From: Halomonas socia
Lineage (GTDB): Bacteria; Pseudomonadota; Gammaproteobacteria; Pseudomonadales; Halomonadaceae
DNA length: 64,000 nt
Direction of reading: 5' to 3'
Assembly: GCF_010977575.1 (NCBI RefSeq)
Contig: NZ_CP048812.1
Coordinates: 2,418,001-2,482,000 of the forward strand
Position 1 is the stretch's first letter, and each line of letters begins with the position of its first letter. The notes under the pieces are model-generated. The model was not told where the DNA came from. It made no database searches and saw only the letters and a list, made by a program, of their open reading frames with translations. The translations under genes and the position numbers were made by a program. This document shows positions 1 through 10,120 of the stretch, piece after piece.

Positions 1-1427
1 CATCAGGTTGGCGGCGGTGTTGGAGCCGGCAATGAAGGCCCCCAGGCCACCCACGGCAGGTGCGAACAGCGGATAGACATCGCCTACGCTATTGGCCACG
101 AACTGCGCCATTGCCACCGGCATCGAAACCAGGTCCGAGCCATTGACGCCGGAGTTGATCAGGATCCGCACCATCGGGATGGTGAAGATCAGCACGAAAC
201 CGGCGCCAATGATGGTCTTGGTCGACTCGCCGAACGCCCTCTGTAGTTCACCGACCTTCATGCGATGGATCAGTGCCGTGAGCAGCACCACGAACACCAG
301 AATGCCACCAGGCAGGTACAGTGGCTCGAGACTGCCCGAGACGCCGCTCTCGCCGAGAATATCGCTCCAGCCGAAGCTCAGTGAGTTGAGCGCTTCGCGT
401 ACCGGCTCGACGGTGCGCGAGATCACCAGCAACACGGCCAGCAGCACGTAGGGGACCCAGCCCATGAAGGTCGACAGCGGCTGCTTGCCGGCGATGTCGT
501 CCATCTTGATCTCGAGCTTGCCGATCCACTCGTCGAGCCACTGCTCGCGGGGGGGAAGTCCCAGGTGTCCTTGGGCATCAGGAAGCCGCGGCGTGCCGCC
601 GGTACGACGATGGCGAGGCCGACCATGGCACCGATCATCGACGGGAACTCCGGCCCGAGCAGCACCCCGGCCAGCATGTAGGGCACCACGAAGGCAACCC
701 CGGCGAAGATCGCGAAGGGTGTGATCGACAGGCCTTCCTTCCACGAGCGATTGGCGCCGAAGAAGCGCACCATGATCACCACCATGATCAGCGGCATCAG
801 GATGCCGACGATACCGTGGATGATCGCCACTTCCGCGGCGATCAGCCGGAAGTACTCGGTCCAGGTAGCGCCGTCGGCGGCCAGGCGCTCGGTAATCGCG
901 CTCTGGTTTACACCGCCGGTCACGCCCACCACGATTGGCGTACCCACCGCACCGAAGGAGACCGGGGTGGATTGGATCATCATGCCGACCACGACGGCGG
1001 CCAGCGCCGGGAAGCCCAGTGCCACCATCAACGGCGCTGCCACGGCGGCGGGGGTGCCGAACCCGGAGGCACCTTCGATGAAGCAGCCGAACAGCCAGGC
1101 GACGATGATCGCCTGCACGCGGCGGTCCGGGCTGATGCCCGAGAAGCCGTTGCGGATGGCGGAGATGCCACCCGAGTACTTCATGGCATTGAGCAGCAGG
1201 ATGGCGCCGAAGATGATCCACAGGATCGAGAGGGTGAGGATTAGCCCCTGCAGCGAGGAGGCCACGACCCGGGTGAAGGTCATGTCCCAGGCCACCAGGG
1301 CAATCAATGCGGTGACGATGAAGACGATCGGCATGGCCACCTTGGCGGCCATGCGAAAGCCAATCAGCAGTACACCGGCCAACAGCAATGGCGTGAACGC
1401 CAATAGCGCGAGTACAGTGTCATTCAT
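1..1427 (-). CDS. lctP: L-lactate permease, LctP/LldP family (frameshifted, 3' end outside window)
   Basis: Inner-membrane importer that takes up L-lactate (family also glycolate) with protons. The N-terminal two thirds is a run of hydrophobic helices carrying the family motif [12 protein letters not shown] start it at the ATG whose first codon ends at 1427 because AGAGGAAA lies 8-9 bases upstream. The reading frame breaks at a run of seven G (549-555); one more G would continue it into a normal LctP middle (a cytoplasmic stretch starting REQWLDEW, then further helices) that runs off the left window edge. The break is either a sequencing error or a real inactivation. An LldR-like operator lies about 170 bp upstream. 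Family assignment is firm; intactness is not. Confidence 0.85.
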
Positions 1428-1836
1428 GAGGCAAGTTTCCTCTTGTTTTTCAAGCATCGTGGACGATGCCAGCAACGGGAGTGAGACGCTTGCGTGTCCA
1501 ATGGGATACCAGCGATGGCTGTCATCCCGGCGAACCGTCGCCGTGGACGGGTAGTGGGAAGATAATCGTATTAGTTGCTTCGATGCCACATGTGGGTAAT
1601 TGGTATGACCAGTGCGTTGCGAGACAGTTATTTATTGTTAACTATATGAAATTCAATGGATAATAACCATTTTTCGTGAGAAATTCTGGTTCTTTCGGGT
1701 GGCTTGGGGCCCCTAGCGTTCGACTAATGGACAGTGGGTTATATCAGCTGCGGGAAAGAAGCTAAGCCGGTGATAGTCTGAAACTAATTCTGCGATTGAG
1801 TGAAACGATAATGCTATTGGTGAGGAGTAAGCCCTG
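1428..1836. other. Intergenic region between lctP and the GST gene
   Basis: About 409 bases without a convincing gene, between divergently transcribed genes. It is AT-rich around 1620-1680, compatible with the lctP promoter on the minus strand, and contains a FadR/LldR-type palindrome at 1598-1613. A Shine-Dalgarno AGGAG precedes the GST start at the right end. I see no RNA gene or repeat here. Confidence 0.6.
1598..1613. promoter_or_regulatory. LldR/PdhR-type operator (TGGTATGACCA core)
   Basis: The sequence AATTGGTATGACCAGT has the dyad TGGT-N3-ACCA that GntR/FadR-family regulators LldR and PdhR of E. coli recognise (AATTGGT-N3-ACCAATT). It stands between the lactate permease start and an AT-rich stretch likely to hold its promoter, so lactate- or pyruvate-responsive repression is the natural inference. 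The cognate regulator is not in the window. Confidence 0.6.
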
Positions 1837-2544
1837 ATGTCTCCCGTGCTATACGACCTTAGTGGCAAAGATGATGCGCTGCGGTTTTCACCCTATTGCT
1901 GGCGAGTGAAGTTGGCGCTGGCACACAAAGGGCTCGACGTCGAAACGCGACCTTGGCACTTCGTCGACAAGGACGCACTGGCCTTTTCTGGCCAGGGGGC
2001 TGTGCCGGTGCTGGTGGACGGTGATGACGTCGTCTGCGACAGCTATGCAATCATGCGCTACCTCGATCGCACCTATCCCGGCGCGCCGCTGTTCGGCGAC
2101 GAGCACGCCGAGGCCAGGGCGCGTTTCTTCAAGTTCTACGCCGAGCGTTCGCTGGCACCGGCGATCCTGCGCACCATCATCATGGATCTGCTCAACGCCC
2201 TGCACCCCGGCGACCGGGAATACTTTCGCGAGACCCGCGAAAAGCGTTTCGGACGCAGCCTCGAGGACTTTCATTCGCCGAGCCGCGGCCTGAGCCAGCT
2301 GGATGCGGCCCTGGAGCCACTGCGTGGCCGGCTCGATGAAGCCGACTTCATCGATGGCGAGGCTCCGGCTGCCGCCGACTACCTGGTGTTCGCCACCTTC
2401 ATGTGGGCGCGGGTGGTATCGGCGGCGGATCTGGTCTCCAACGCCGATCCGGTCTACGCCTGGCTCGAGCGTATGCTCGACCTGAACGGCGGCATGTGTC
2501 GCGCGGCGCCACGCGTGGTCGACCTTCCCGACGGCTACCGCTGA
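1837..2544 (+). CDS. Glutathione S-transferase family protein
   Basis: A 235-residue cytosolic GST. The N-terminal thioredoxin-like domain carries SPYCWRVKLALAHKGL near residues 18-33 and the cis-proline segment GAVPVLVDGDDV near 54-65, followed by the DSYAIMRYLD helix; the rest is the all-helical C-terminal domain. The SPYCWRVK pattern resembles the beta-etherase/LigE-like GSTs, whose substrates vary, so the substrate is unknown. AGGAG stands 7-8 bases before the ATG. It is a single gene between the divergent lactate permease and the GntR gene. Family certain, function open. Confidence 0.88.
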   Translation: MSPVLYDLSGKDDALRFSPYCWRVKLALAHKGLDVETRPWHFVDKDALAFSGQGAVPVLVDGDDVVCDSYAIMRYLDRTYPGAPLFGDEHAEARARFFKFYAERSLAPAILRTIIMDLLNALHPGDREYFRETREKRFGRSLEDFHSPSRGLSQLDAALEPLRGRLDEADFIDGEAPAAADYLVFATFMWARVVSAADLVSNADPVYAWLERMLDLNGGMCRAAPRVVDLPDGYR

Positions 2545-2763
2545 CGCTGAACCCGCGGTAAACATGGCGCTAGCTGCCTGCGCTTCCTATGACTCGATGG
2601 CCTGCCAAGCGGGCCATCTGCATTTATACCCCTGGTGGTCCAGGGCAGGAGCAGCGGCGTTAGACCAATGTCTAGCCGAGTTCGGCTTTCGCTGTGCTGA
2701 CACAGCTACCATACTAGTCATATCAGATAGCTGGGCGCAGTCTTCGGCGGAGACGAAACGCTT

Positions 2764-3507
2764 ATGAACACGACCCTCAAGACACTCTGGCACGAGACCA
2801 ACGACGCCGAGTCGGTGCGTCAGCGGCTTTATCAGGTACTGCGCCAGTCGATCATTCACATGGTGCTGGCGCCGGGGCAGGCGCTGTCCGAAAAGGAGAT
2901 CGCCGACGCCTTCAACGTCAGCCGTCAGCCGGTGCGCGAGGCGTTCATTCGCCTCTCCGAGGCGGGGCTGGTGGAGGTGCGCCCTCAGCGCGGCACCTAT
3001 GTGGTGAAGATCTCCCAGCGGGCGGTGCTGGAGGCGCGCTTCGTGCGTGAGGCGATCGAGGTCGCCGTGGTGCGCAGTGCCGCTGCCAAGGGATTGACCA
3101 GGTCCGATCTGGCCGAATTGCACGAACTACTCGATCGCCAGCGGCGCTGCGTCGATCCCCACGACTTCGACCGTTTCTACCGTCTCGACGAGGACTTCCA
3201 CCGCACTCTGGCGCTGGCCGTCGGTCAGCAGGCGGCATGGAAGGTGACCCAGGAGGTCAAGGCGCAGTTCGACCGGGTGCGCTATCTCAGCGTACCCGAC
3301 ACCACGCCGATACCGCGTCTGATCGAGCAGCATGCGGCGATCGTGGCGGCCATTGAGGCCCACGATGTGGAAGGCGCAGAGCAGGCCATGCGGCTGCATC
3401 AGAGTGAAATACTGAAATCGCTCCCCGCGCTAGTGCGCCGCTTTCCTGAGATGTTCGACGGAGCTTCGGCTCAGAGTGCTCACGACGGTCAACACGCGTT
3501 TGGCTAA
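2764..3507 (+). CDS. GntR/FadR-family transcriptional regulator (FCD domain)
   Basis: A 247-residue repressor-type regulator. The N-terminal winged helix (about residues 18-85) contains SEKEIADAFNVSRQPVREA and the wing VEVRPQRGTYVVKI; the C-terminal all-helical FCD ligand domain holds typical metal/ligand-binding positions (DEDFHRTL, the HAAIVAAIEAHD helix). It lies directly upstream of and co-oriented with a TRAP transporter and uronate enzymes, so it probably senses a hexuronate or aldonate intermediate and controls this cluster, in the manner of UxuR/ExuR-type regulators. The effector is inferred from context only. Confidence 0.9.
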   Translation: MNTTLKTLWHETNDAESVRQRLYQVLRQSIIHMVLAPGQALSEKEIADAFNVSRQPVREAFIRLSEAGLVEVRPQRGTYVVKISQRAVLEARFVREAIEVAVVRSAAAKGLTRSDLAELHELLDRQRRCVDPHDFDRFYRLDEDFHRTLALAVGQQAAWKVTQEVKAQFDRVRYLSVPDTTPIPRLIEQHAAIVAAIEAHDVEGAEQAMRLHQSEILKSLPALVRRFPEMFDGASAQSAHDGQHAFG

Positions 3508-3547
3508 CTCAACAATCACAACATGCACGCCACTTCAGGAGATTTCC

Positions 3548-4507
3548 ATGAAAATGTCAGTACTCACCTCGGCCATCGTTGTGGCCGTGGCCAGTAGCAT
3601 GGCTCATGCATCGTATCAGCTCAACTTGTCCTCGGCGTTGAGCTCCCAGGACCCAATCGTACAGGCCATGGAGAACGCCAAGGCGTCTATCGAGGAGCGC
3701 TCCGACGGTGAGCTCACCATTCAGGTATTCCCCAACAGCCAGCTCGGTTCCGACGAAGACGTGGTGGAACAGATCCGCAGCGGGGCCAATATCGCCATCC
3801 TGATCGATGCCGGACGGCTCTCCGAGTATCAGCCGGAGCTGGGCATTCTCAGCGCGCCTTACCTGGTGGAAGACCACAGCGACTATGCGCAGATCACCTC
3901 CTCCGACCTCTACCTTGGGTGGGTCGAGAGCCTGGCCGACGACAGCGGACTGCGGCTGCTGAACTACAATTGGTTTCAGGGCTCGCGGCAGATGCTGACG
4001 CAGGATCCGGTCGAGTCGCCGGACGATCTGAGTGGCGTTCGCGTGCGCACCATCAACTCGCCGGTGTGGGTCAAGACCATCGAGTCTATGGGGGCCACGC
4101 CCACGCCGCTGCCCTGGTCCGAGGTCTACTCTGCGCTGCAGCTGGGTTCCATCGACGGGGCCGAGGCTCAGCTCACTGCGGCCGAAGGCCAGAACCTGGA
4201 TGAAGTCATCAGCCATATCGCCTTGACTAGCCATATCCATCTCATGACGGGTATTGCCACCTCCGAGCAGTGGTTCCAGTCGCTGCCCGAGGAGCTGCAA
4301 GTCATTCTGACCGAGGAGCTTACTCGAGCCGGGGAAGAAGCCAGCCAGGCCACTGTCGATGCTCAGGATGCCGTGCGTGAGCGCATGGAGGCGGAGGGCG
4401 TGACCTTTAGCGAGGTGGATATCGAGGTGTTCCGCGAGCGCGTCGCTGGGGTCTATACGGATCTTGGCTACGATGAGTACCGCGAACAGCTGGTCTCGGG
4501 AGAGTAA
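3548..4507 (+). CDS. dctP: TRAP transporter substrate-binding protein, DctP family (uronate/aldonate cluster, system 1)
   Basis: Periplasmic solute receptor of a tripartite TRAP transporter, 319 residues. I start it at 3548 because the peptide then begins with a clean signal sequence (cleavage after SSMAHA) and AGGAG lies just upstream. The mature part has the DctP signature region VRTINSPVWVKTIESMGATP near 165-185, which includes the carboxylate-binding arginine, and SEVYSALQLGSIDGAEAQ shortly after. The neighbours (DctQ, DctM, UxaC, ManD) point to a hexuronate or hexonate ligand. The gap to the DctQ gene is only 15 bases. Confidence 0.92.
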   Translation: MKMSVLTSAIVVAVASSMAHASYQLNLSSALSSQDPIVQAMENAKASIEERSDGELTIQVFPNSQLGSDEDVVEQIRSGANIAILIDAGRLSEYQPELGILSAPYLVEDHSDYAQITSSDLYLGWVESLADDSGLRLLNYNWFQGSRQMLTQDPVESPDDLSGVRVRTINSPVWVKTIESMGATPTPLPWSEVYSALQLGSIDGAEAQLTAAEGQNLDEVISHIALTSHIHLMTGIATSEQWFQSLPEELQVILTEELTRAGEEASQATVDAQDAVRERMEAEGVTFSEVDIEVFRERVAGVYTDLGYDEYREQLVSGE

Positions 4508-4522
4508 GGGGGAGGACTTCCC

Positions 4523-5014
4523 ATGTGGCGTTGGTACGATCGAATCGAAGAGTGGCTGGCCATCGTGCTGCTGGCCGGCACTTCCCTGACCATGCTGGCC
4601 AGCTCGACGGCCCGGGCACTGGGGCAGCCCTTCGCCGGTGGCGCCGAGCTGGCCCAGTTCCTGTTCATCTGGACCGCCGTACTGGGCGCGGATATCACGC
4701 TACGTCGCGGCGGACAGGTGCGTATCGATGCCTTGGCGGTTCGTTTGCCGCTGCCGCTGCAGCGTCTGGTGACCGGTTTCTGCTTGATATCGATGCTGCT
4801 CTTCCTGGCGCTGCTGGTGCGGCATGGTTTTCCGCTGGCGCTTTCCAACTGGCAGCGTCCCATGGGCGTCGCCGGCCTGAGCTATGGCTATATTACCCTG
4901 GCCCTGCCGGTCGGAGCGGCACTGATGATGGTCTCGCTTATCCGTCGCGTCATAGATCAAGGCATCATCGGCAGCCTTGTGGCCGATGACGAGATCGTGG
5001 AGGAGGCGCTATGA
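4523..5014 (+). CDS. dctQ: TRAP transporter small permease, DctQ family (system 1)
   Basis: A 163-residue four-helix membrane subunit. Hydrophobic segments fall near residues 10-30, 45-60, 85-105 and 125-145, with the conserved family pattern ELAQFLFIWTAVLGADITLRR in the second helix region. It links the periplasmic receptor to the large DctM permease. GGAGG precedes the start, and the stop overlaps the DctM start in an ATGA arrangement, so the two are translationally coupled. Confidence 0.9.
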   Translation: MWRWYDRIEEWLAIVLLAGTSLTMLASSTARALGQPFAGGAELAQFLFIWTAVLGADITLRRGGQVRIDALAVRLPLPLQRLVTGFCLISMLLFLALLVRHGFPLALSNWQRPMGVAGLSYGYITLALPVGAALMMVSLIRRVIDQGIIGSLVADDEIVEEAL

Positions 5015-6299
5015 CCGCTGCCCTGTTGCTCGGGCTCGGCCTGCTGTTGATGGCGATTGGCATGCCCGTTGCGTTTGCGATCGGCATTGCCGGATTTACC
5101 TATTTCTATCTTCCCGGCACCTTCCTGCCGGTCAATATCGGCCCGCAGCGTATCGTCTCTGCCACTCAGTCCTTCCCGCTGCTGGCGGTGCCTCTGTTCA
5201 TCTTTATCGGCCACCTGATGAATGCCAGCGGCATCACGCCACGGCTGATGCGCCTCTCCACGCTGCTGGCGGGCTGGATGAGCGGCGGGCTGGCCCAGGC
5301 CAGCATCGTACTCAGCACGCTCATGGGCGGCGTGTCCGGCTCGGCGGTCGCCGACGCCGCCATGCAGTCCCGGGTGCTAGGGCAGGGCATGATCAAGGGG
5401 GGCTACAGCCCCGGCTTCTCGGGGCCGTGCTCTCCATCGGTGGCCTGATCACCGCCACCATCCCGCCGAGCATCGGCCTGATCCTGTACGGCTATCTCGG
5501 CGAGGTGTCGATCGGGCGGCTCTTCATCGCCGGCCTGGTGCCCGGCTTTCTGCTAATGGTGGCGCTGATGGTGACCACCTACTTCGTCGCCAAGCGGCGC
5601 GGCTATACCCCGGTGCGGGAGGGGCTGCCCACGGGGCGCGAGGTGCTAAAGGCCGCACGTGCGAGCGTCTGGGCGCTGCTGTTCCCGGTCTGGCTGCTGG
5701 TGGGGATTCGCTACGGCCTGTTCACGCCCTCCGAGGCGGGTGCCTTCGCCGTCGCCTATGCGCTGATGGTGGGCTGTGTCATTCACCGTGAGATGGGGGT
5801 GAAGGAGATCCTGGCGGCAATGCATGCCAGTGTGCGCGACATCGGCATGATCATGCTGATCATCATGTTCTCGGGAATCATCGGCTACGTCGTCTCCTTC
5901 GAGCGGGTGCCGCAGACCATCGCCGAACTGACGCTGGGCGTCTTTGCCAGCCAGACGGCGCTGCTGCTGACCCTGGCAGTACTGCTCATTTGCCTCGGCA
6001 TGCTGCTCGAAGCCACCGTGGTGGTCATGCTGCTGACCCCGATCCTGGTGCCGGTAATCAAGGCGGCGGGCATCGATCCGGTGCACTTCGGCCTGCTGAT
6101 GATGACCCTGGTTACCTTTGGCGGCATGACACCGCCGGTCGGCATCTCCATGTACACCGTCTGCGGCATCCTGCGCTGCTCCTTCATCGACTACAGCCGT
6201 GAGCTAGTGCCGTTTGCATTGGCGGTATTCGTGGTGGTACTGGGCATCATCTTCTTCCCCGACATCGTGCTGTTCCTGCCCAACCTGCTGATGGGCTGA
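5011..6299 (+). CDS. dctM: TRAP transporter large permease, DctM family (system 1, frameshifted)
   Basis: The sodium-coupled translocation subunit of the TRAP system, normally about 425-430 residues in twelve or so helices. Residues up to GYSPGFSG are in one frame and the remainder (AVLSIGGLITATIPPS onward) in another. The break lies at the four-G run 5421-5424, and one extra G gives an intact 429-residue protein with the usual GSAVADAA and IPPSIGLILYG motifs. A sequencing error or a recent mutation explains it; conservation on both sides argues that the gene is not long decayed. It ends shortly before uxaC. Confidence 0.87.
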
Positions 6300-6332
6300 A
6301 TGTGATCAAGCCCAACTACAACGGAGTTTGTC

Positions 6333-7754
6333 ATGACCTTTAATGATCGGCTCGACTTCATGGGGCCAGACTTCCTGCTCGAGAATGCGCCGGCGCGACG
6401 GCTCTACCACGAGCATGCCGCTGCCATGCCGATCTGCGACTACCACTCGCACCTGAGCCCAAAGGAGATCGCCGATGACGTGCGGTTCGACAACCTCGCC
6501 GAACTGTGGCTCAAGGGCGACCATTACAAATGGCGCGCGATGCGCTGTGCGGGTATCGAGGAGCGTCGCATCACCGGTGACATGAGCGATCGTGAACGCT
6601 TCCAGGCCTGGGCGGAAACGGTGCCGGACTGCCTGGGCAACCCGCTCTATCACTGGACGCATCTGGAGTTGCGCCATCCGCTGGGCATCGAAAACTTGCT
6701 GCTCTCGCCGGCTACCGCCGACGAGATCTGGACCACGGCCCGTGAACGATTGGCCACGCCGTCATTGAGTGCCCAGGGAATCCTCGAGCGCTACAACGTG
6801 CGCACGGTATGCACCACCGACGACCCGGTCGATTCGCTGGCGCTTCATGCTCGGCATGCCGAGAGCGGGGCGATGCCTGCCATGCTGCCGACCTTTCGTG
6901 CCGACGCGGTGCTCAAGATCGAGCAGCCCGGCTTCGCCGACTATCTCGGTGAGCTGGAGCGTGCCAGCGGCGTGGCCATCCGAGGCTACGACGATCTGCT
7001 CGCGGCCCTGTATCAGCGCCTCGAGCACTTCGCCGCCCATGGCTGCTGCCTCTCCGACCATAGCCTGGAGAAGCCGGTGTTCGTTCCGCCGCCGAGCGTG
7101 GCCGAACTCGACCGGATGATCGAGCGCCGCCGCCGGGGCAAGACGCTCAGCGGCGACGAGAACGCCGCCTTCACCACCGCGGTGCTGCTGTGGTTGGGGC
7201 GCGAGTACGCCCGCCGCGGCTGGGTGATGCAGCTCCACCTCGGCGCGCTGCGCAGCCTGAGCCAGCGTGGCCTGGCCGAGATCGGTGCCAACAGCGGCTT
7301 CGACGCCATCGGCGATGTCACCTACGCCGAACCGCTAGCGGCGATTCTCGATGCGCTGGACCGCGACCGGGCGCTGCCGCGCACCGTGGTCTACAACCTC
7401 AATCCACGCGACAACGAGATGCTGGCGGGTCTGGTTGGTTCGTTCCAGGGCGACGGCATCCCCGGCAAGCTGCAGTTCGGCGCCGCCTGGTGGTTCAATG
7501 ACCAGCGCGACGGCATCGAGCGCCAGCTCGTCACGCAGATGAACTTCGGCCTGCTGCGCCACTTCGTCGGCATGCTCACCGACTCGCGCAGCCTCTTGTC
7601 GTTCTCCCGCCACGATTACTTCCGCCGCATCTTCTGCCAGATGCTCGGTGCGCAGATGCTGCGCGGCGAACTGCCGAATGATCCCGACCGTATCGGCGAG
7701 CTGGTGCGGGCGGTGTGTTACGACAACGTGCAGCGCTATCTCTTCGAGCGATAG
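6333..7754 (+). CDS. uxaC: Glucuronate (hexuronate) isomerase UxaC
   Basis: Converts D-glucuronate to D-fructuronate (and galacturonate to tagaturonate), the first cytoplasmic step of hexuronate breakdown. At 473 residues it matches the family length (about 470). The N-terminal [17 protein letters not shown] and the metal-binding CDYHSHLSP (residues 35-43) are typical of this amidohydrolase-superfamily enzyme, as is the C-terminal [19 protein letters not shown]. It follows the TRAP genes by 33 bases and precedes manD, so import and isomerisation are co-expressed. Confidence 0.96.
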   Translation: MTFNDRLDFMGPDFLLENAPARRLYHEHAAAMPICDYHSHLSPKEIADDVRFDNLAELWLKGDHYKWRAMRCAGIEERRITGDMSDRERFQAWAETVPDCLGNPLYHWTHLELRHPLGIENLLLSPATADEIWTTARERLATPSLSAQGILERYNVRTVCTTDDPVDSLALHARHAESGAMPAMLPTFRADAVLKIEQPGFADYLGELERASGVAIRGYDDLLAALYQRLEHFAAHGCCLSDHSLEKPVFVPPPSVAELDRMIERRRRGKTLSGDENAAFTTAVLLWLGREYARRGWVMQLHLGALRSLSQRGLAEIGANSGFDAIGDVTYAEPLAAILDALDRDRALPRTVVYNLNPRDNEMLAGLVGSFQGDGIPGKLQFGAAWWFNDQRDGIERQLVTQMNFGLLRHFVGMLTDSRSLLSFSRHDYFRRIFCQMLGAQMLRGELPNDPDRIGELVRAVCYDNVQRYLFER

Positions 7755-7788
7755 GAACTCTTTTCCATATCACAGCGACGGAATCTTC

Positions 7789-9000
7789 ATGAAAATTAGC
7801 GACGCTTATGTGCTCGTCACCTCGCCGGGACGCAACTTCGTCACCCTCAAGATCGTCACCGAGTCGGGCACCTACGGGATCGGTGACGCTACCCTCAACG
7901 GTCGCGAGATGGCGGTGGTCGCCTATCTCGAGGAGCATGTGCTGCCTGCCCTGATCGGTCGCGACGCCAGCCGCATCGAGGATATCTGGCACTACCTCTA
8001 TCGCGGCGCCTACTGGCGCCGGGGGCCGGTGACCATGGCGGCGATCTCGGCCGTCGACCTGGCGCTGTGGGACATCAAGGCCAAGGCGGCCGGCATGCCG
8101 CTCTACCAGTTGCTGGGCGGCAAGAGTCGCGAGCGGGTGATGACCTACGCTCACTGTACCGGGCGCGATATCGAGGGCTGCCTCGCTGAGGTGGAGAAAC
8201 ACGTCAAGCTCGGCTACCGCGCGGTGCGGGTGCAGGCCGGTGTGCCCGGTATTCCCACCATCTACGGCGTGGCCAAGCGCGAGGGCGAGCGCTACGAGCC
8301 GGCGGATGCCGACTTGCCTGCCGAGCACGTGTGGAGCACCGAGAAGTATCTCAACCATGTGCCCAAGCTGTTCGCCGCGGTACGCGAGCGCTTCGGCGAC
8401 GAGCTGCAGGTGCTGCACGATGTTCATCATCGCCTCACGCCCATTGAGGCGGCCCGTCTGGGCAAGGCGGTGGAGCCCTATCACCTGTTCTGGCTCGAAG
8501 ACTGCGTGCCGGCCGAGAACCAGGAGAGCTTCCGCCTGATTCGTCAGCACACCACCACGCCGCTGGCGGTGGGCGAGGTATTCAACTCGATCCACGATTA
8601 CCGCGAGCTGCTCGAGAACCAGTGGATCGACTACATCCGCACGCCGCTCTCCCACGGTGGCGGCATCACCCACGTGCGACGCATCGCCGACCTGGCCGGG
8701 CTCTACCATGCGCGCACCGGCTTCCACGGGCCGACGGACCTGTCGCCGGTGTGCCTGGGTGCGGCGATCCACTTCGATACCTGGGTGCCCAACTTCGGCA
8801 TCCAGGAGCACATGCCCCACACGCCGGAGACCGACGCCGTCTTCCCCCACGACTATCGCTTCGAGGATGGCCACTTCCTGGTCGGCGAGTCGCCGGGCCA
8901 CGGCGTCGATATCGACGAGTCGCGGGCCGCCCAATACCCCTACAAGCGTGCCAGCCTGCCGGTCAATCGGCTCGAGGACGGCACCCTCTGGCACTGGTGA
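7789..9000 (+). CDS. manD: D-mannonate dehydratase, enolase superfamily (ManD/RspA)
   Basis: Dehydrates D-mannonate to 2-keto-3-deoxygluconate. The start at 7789 gives 403 residues, the family length, beginning [20 protein letters not shown]. The expected active-site residues are visible: Arg147 and Tyr159 in the characteristic insertion, metal ligands Asp211, Glu237 and Glu263, and histidines 213 and 313; the protein ends LEDGTLWHW as ManD proteins do. It is non-homologous to UxuA encoded 6.7 kb downstream, so the locus has two mannonate dehydratases. Some family members have very low activity and may serve other acid sugars such as L-gulonate. Confidence 0.93.
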   Translation: MKISDAYVLVTSPGRNFVTLKIVTESGTYGIGDATLNGREMAVVAYLEEHVLPALIGRDASRIEDIWHYLYRGAYWRRGPVTMAAISAVDLALWDIKAKAAGMPLYQLLGGKSRERVMTYAHCTGRDIEGCLAEVEKHVKLGYRAVRVQAGVPGIPTIYGVAKREGERYEPADADLPAEHVWSTEKYLNHVPKLFAAVRERFGDELQVLHDVHHRLTPIEAARLGKAVEPYHLFWLEDCVPAENQESFRLIRQHTTTPLAVGEVFNSIHDYRELLENQWIDYIRTPLSHGGGITHVRRIADLAGLYHARTGFHGPTDLSPVCLGAAIHFDTWVPNFGIQEHMPHTPETDAVFPHDYRFEDGHFLVGESPGHGVDIDESRAAQYPYKRASLPVNRLEDGTLWHW

Positions 9001-9010
9001 GGAGAGCAAC

Positions 9011-10033
9011 ATGAAGGCATTTCAGGTCAAGGCGCCGCTGGACTACCGGATCGCCGAGGTCGAGGCGCCCACGTCTGCCTCCGGCGAAGTGCTGGTCAAG
9101 GTGGCCTTTGCCGGCATCTGCGGATCGGACATGCATATCATCCATGGCGACAACGCCTTCGTGCGCTTCCCGCGCATCACCGGGCATGAGTTCGCCGGGA
9201 TCGTCGAGGCGGTGGGCGAGGGCGTCGAGGGTGTCACCCTCGGCGAGCGGGTGTGCGTCGACCCGGTGGTCAACTGCGGGCGTTGCTATCCTTGCCGCAT
9301 CGGGCGACCCAATGTGTGTACCGCCATGCAGGTGATCGGCGTGCATCGCGACGGTGGCTTCGAGGAGCGCGTCAGCGTCCCGGCGGCCAATTTGCATCGT
9401 CTGCCGGCGCACCTGGGGCTGGATATCGCCGCCCTGGTCGAGCCCTACAGCATCGCCGCCAACGTGCTCGACCGCATGCAACCCCAGCCCGGCGATCGGT
9501 TGCTGGTCTATGGCGCCGGAGTGATCGGCCTGACCGTGCTGCAGATGGCCCGCGCTCGGGGCATTGAGGAGGTGATCGTCAGCGATGTGCTCGACGAACG
9601 CCTGGCCACGGCCCGCGAGCAGGGTGCGCGGCATACCCTGCATGGCAGCCGCGACGACGTCGAGGCCGAGGTCATGCGCCTCACCGACGGCGAAGGCGTG
9701 CCGCTGATCGCCGATGCCGCCTGTGTGCCGGCGCTGCTGCCGCAGATGCTGCGTGTGGCCTCGGCGGCGGGGCGCATCGGCTTGTTGGGTTTCAATCCCG
9801 CCCCCAGCGACCTGGTGCAGTTGGAGGTGATCAAGAAGGAGCTGACCCTGGTTGGCTCACGGCTCAACAATCGCAAGTTTCCGGAGGTGCTCGAGCTGCT
9901 CGCATCCGGGGCGCTCGACGCGGCGGCGCTGGTCAGCCACCGGCTGCCGTTCGACGAGATGCCGTCAGCCATCGAGATGCTCGACCACCATCCAGAAAGA
10001 GCCCGCAAGGTGCTGATCGAGATCGGTGCCTGA
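9011..10033 (+). CDS. Zinc-dependent alcohol dehydrogenase, RspB-like (probable L-gulonate 5-dehydrogenase)
   Basis: A 340-residue medium-chain dehydrogenase. Catalytic zinc ligands Cys37 and His59-Glu60 (GHE), structural zinc cysteines 89, 92, 95 and 103, and the NAD-binding GAGVIGLTVLQ near residues 168-178 are all present. It sits 10 bases after manD, the same pairing as rspA-rspB in E. coli. From memory, a homologous enzyme in Chromohalobacter oxidises L-gulonate to D-fructuronate, which would feed UxuB here. The class is certain; the exact substrate is inferred from context. Confidence 0.85.
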   Translation: MKAFQVKAPLDYRIAEVEAPTSASGEVLVKVAFAGICGSDMHIIHGDNAFVRFPRITGHEFAGIVEAVGEGVEGVTLGERVCVDPVVNCGRCYPCRIGRPNVCTAMQVIGVHRDGGFEERVSVPAANLHRLPAHLGLDIAALVEPYSIAANVLDRMQPQPGDRLLVYGAGVIGLTVLQMARARGIEEVIVSDVLDERLATAREQGARHTLHGSRDDVEAEVMRLTDGEGVPLIADAACVPALLPQMLRVASAAGRIGLLGFNPAPSDLVQLEVIKKELTLVGSRLNNRKFPEVLELLASGALDAAALVSHRLPFDEMPSAIEMLDHHPERARKVLIEIGA

Positions 10034-10120
10034 CGGCCGGACGGCATATGGCATGCCGCCATTCGTACCTTGATGCACAGCAATCACAACTCACAACCCG
10101 TTCGTGCAGGAGTCAACGCC

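Noticed and set aside
4977-5420. A reading frame upstream of the second half of the first dctM
   Set aside because: Its N-terminal part overlaps the real dctQ end and dctM start in a different frame and has no hydrophobic helices. Only the part after 5424 is dctM, joined to the first part by the frameshift.
7576-9012. A 478-codon minus-strand frame opposite manD
   Set aside because: Entirely antisense to manD, whose catalytic residues are all identifiable; no motif in the antisense translation.
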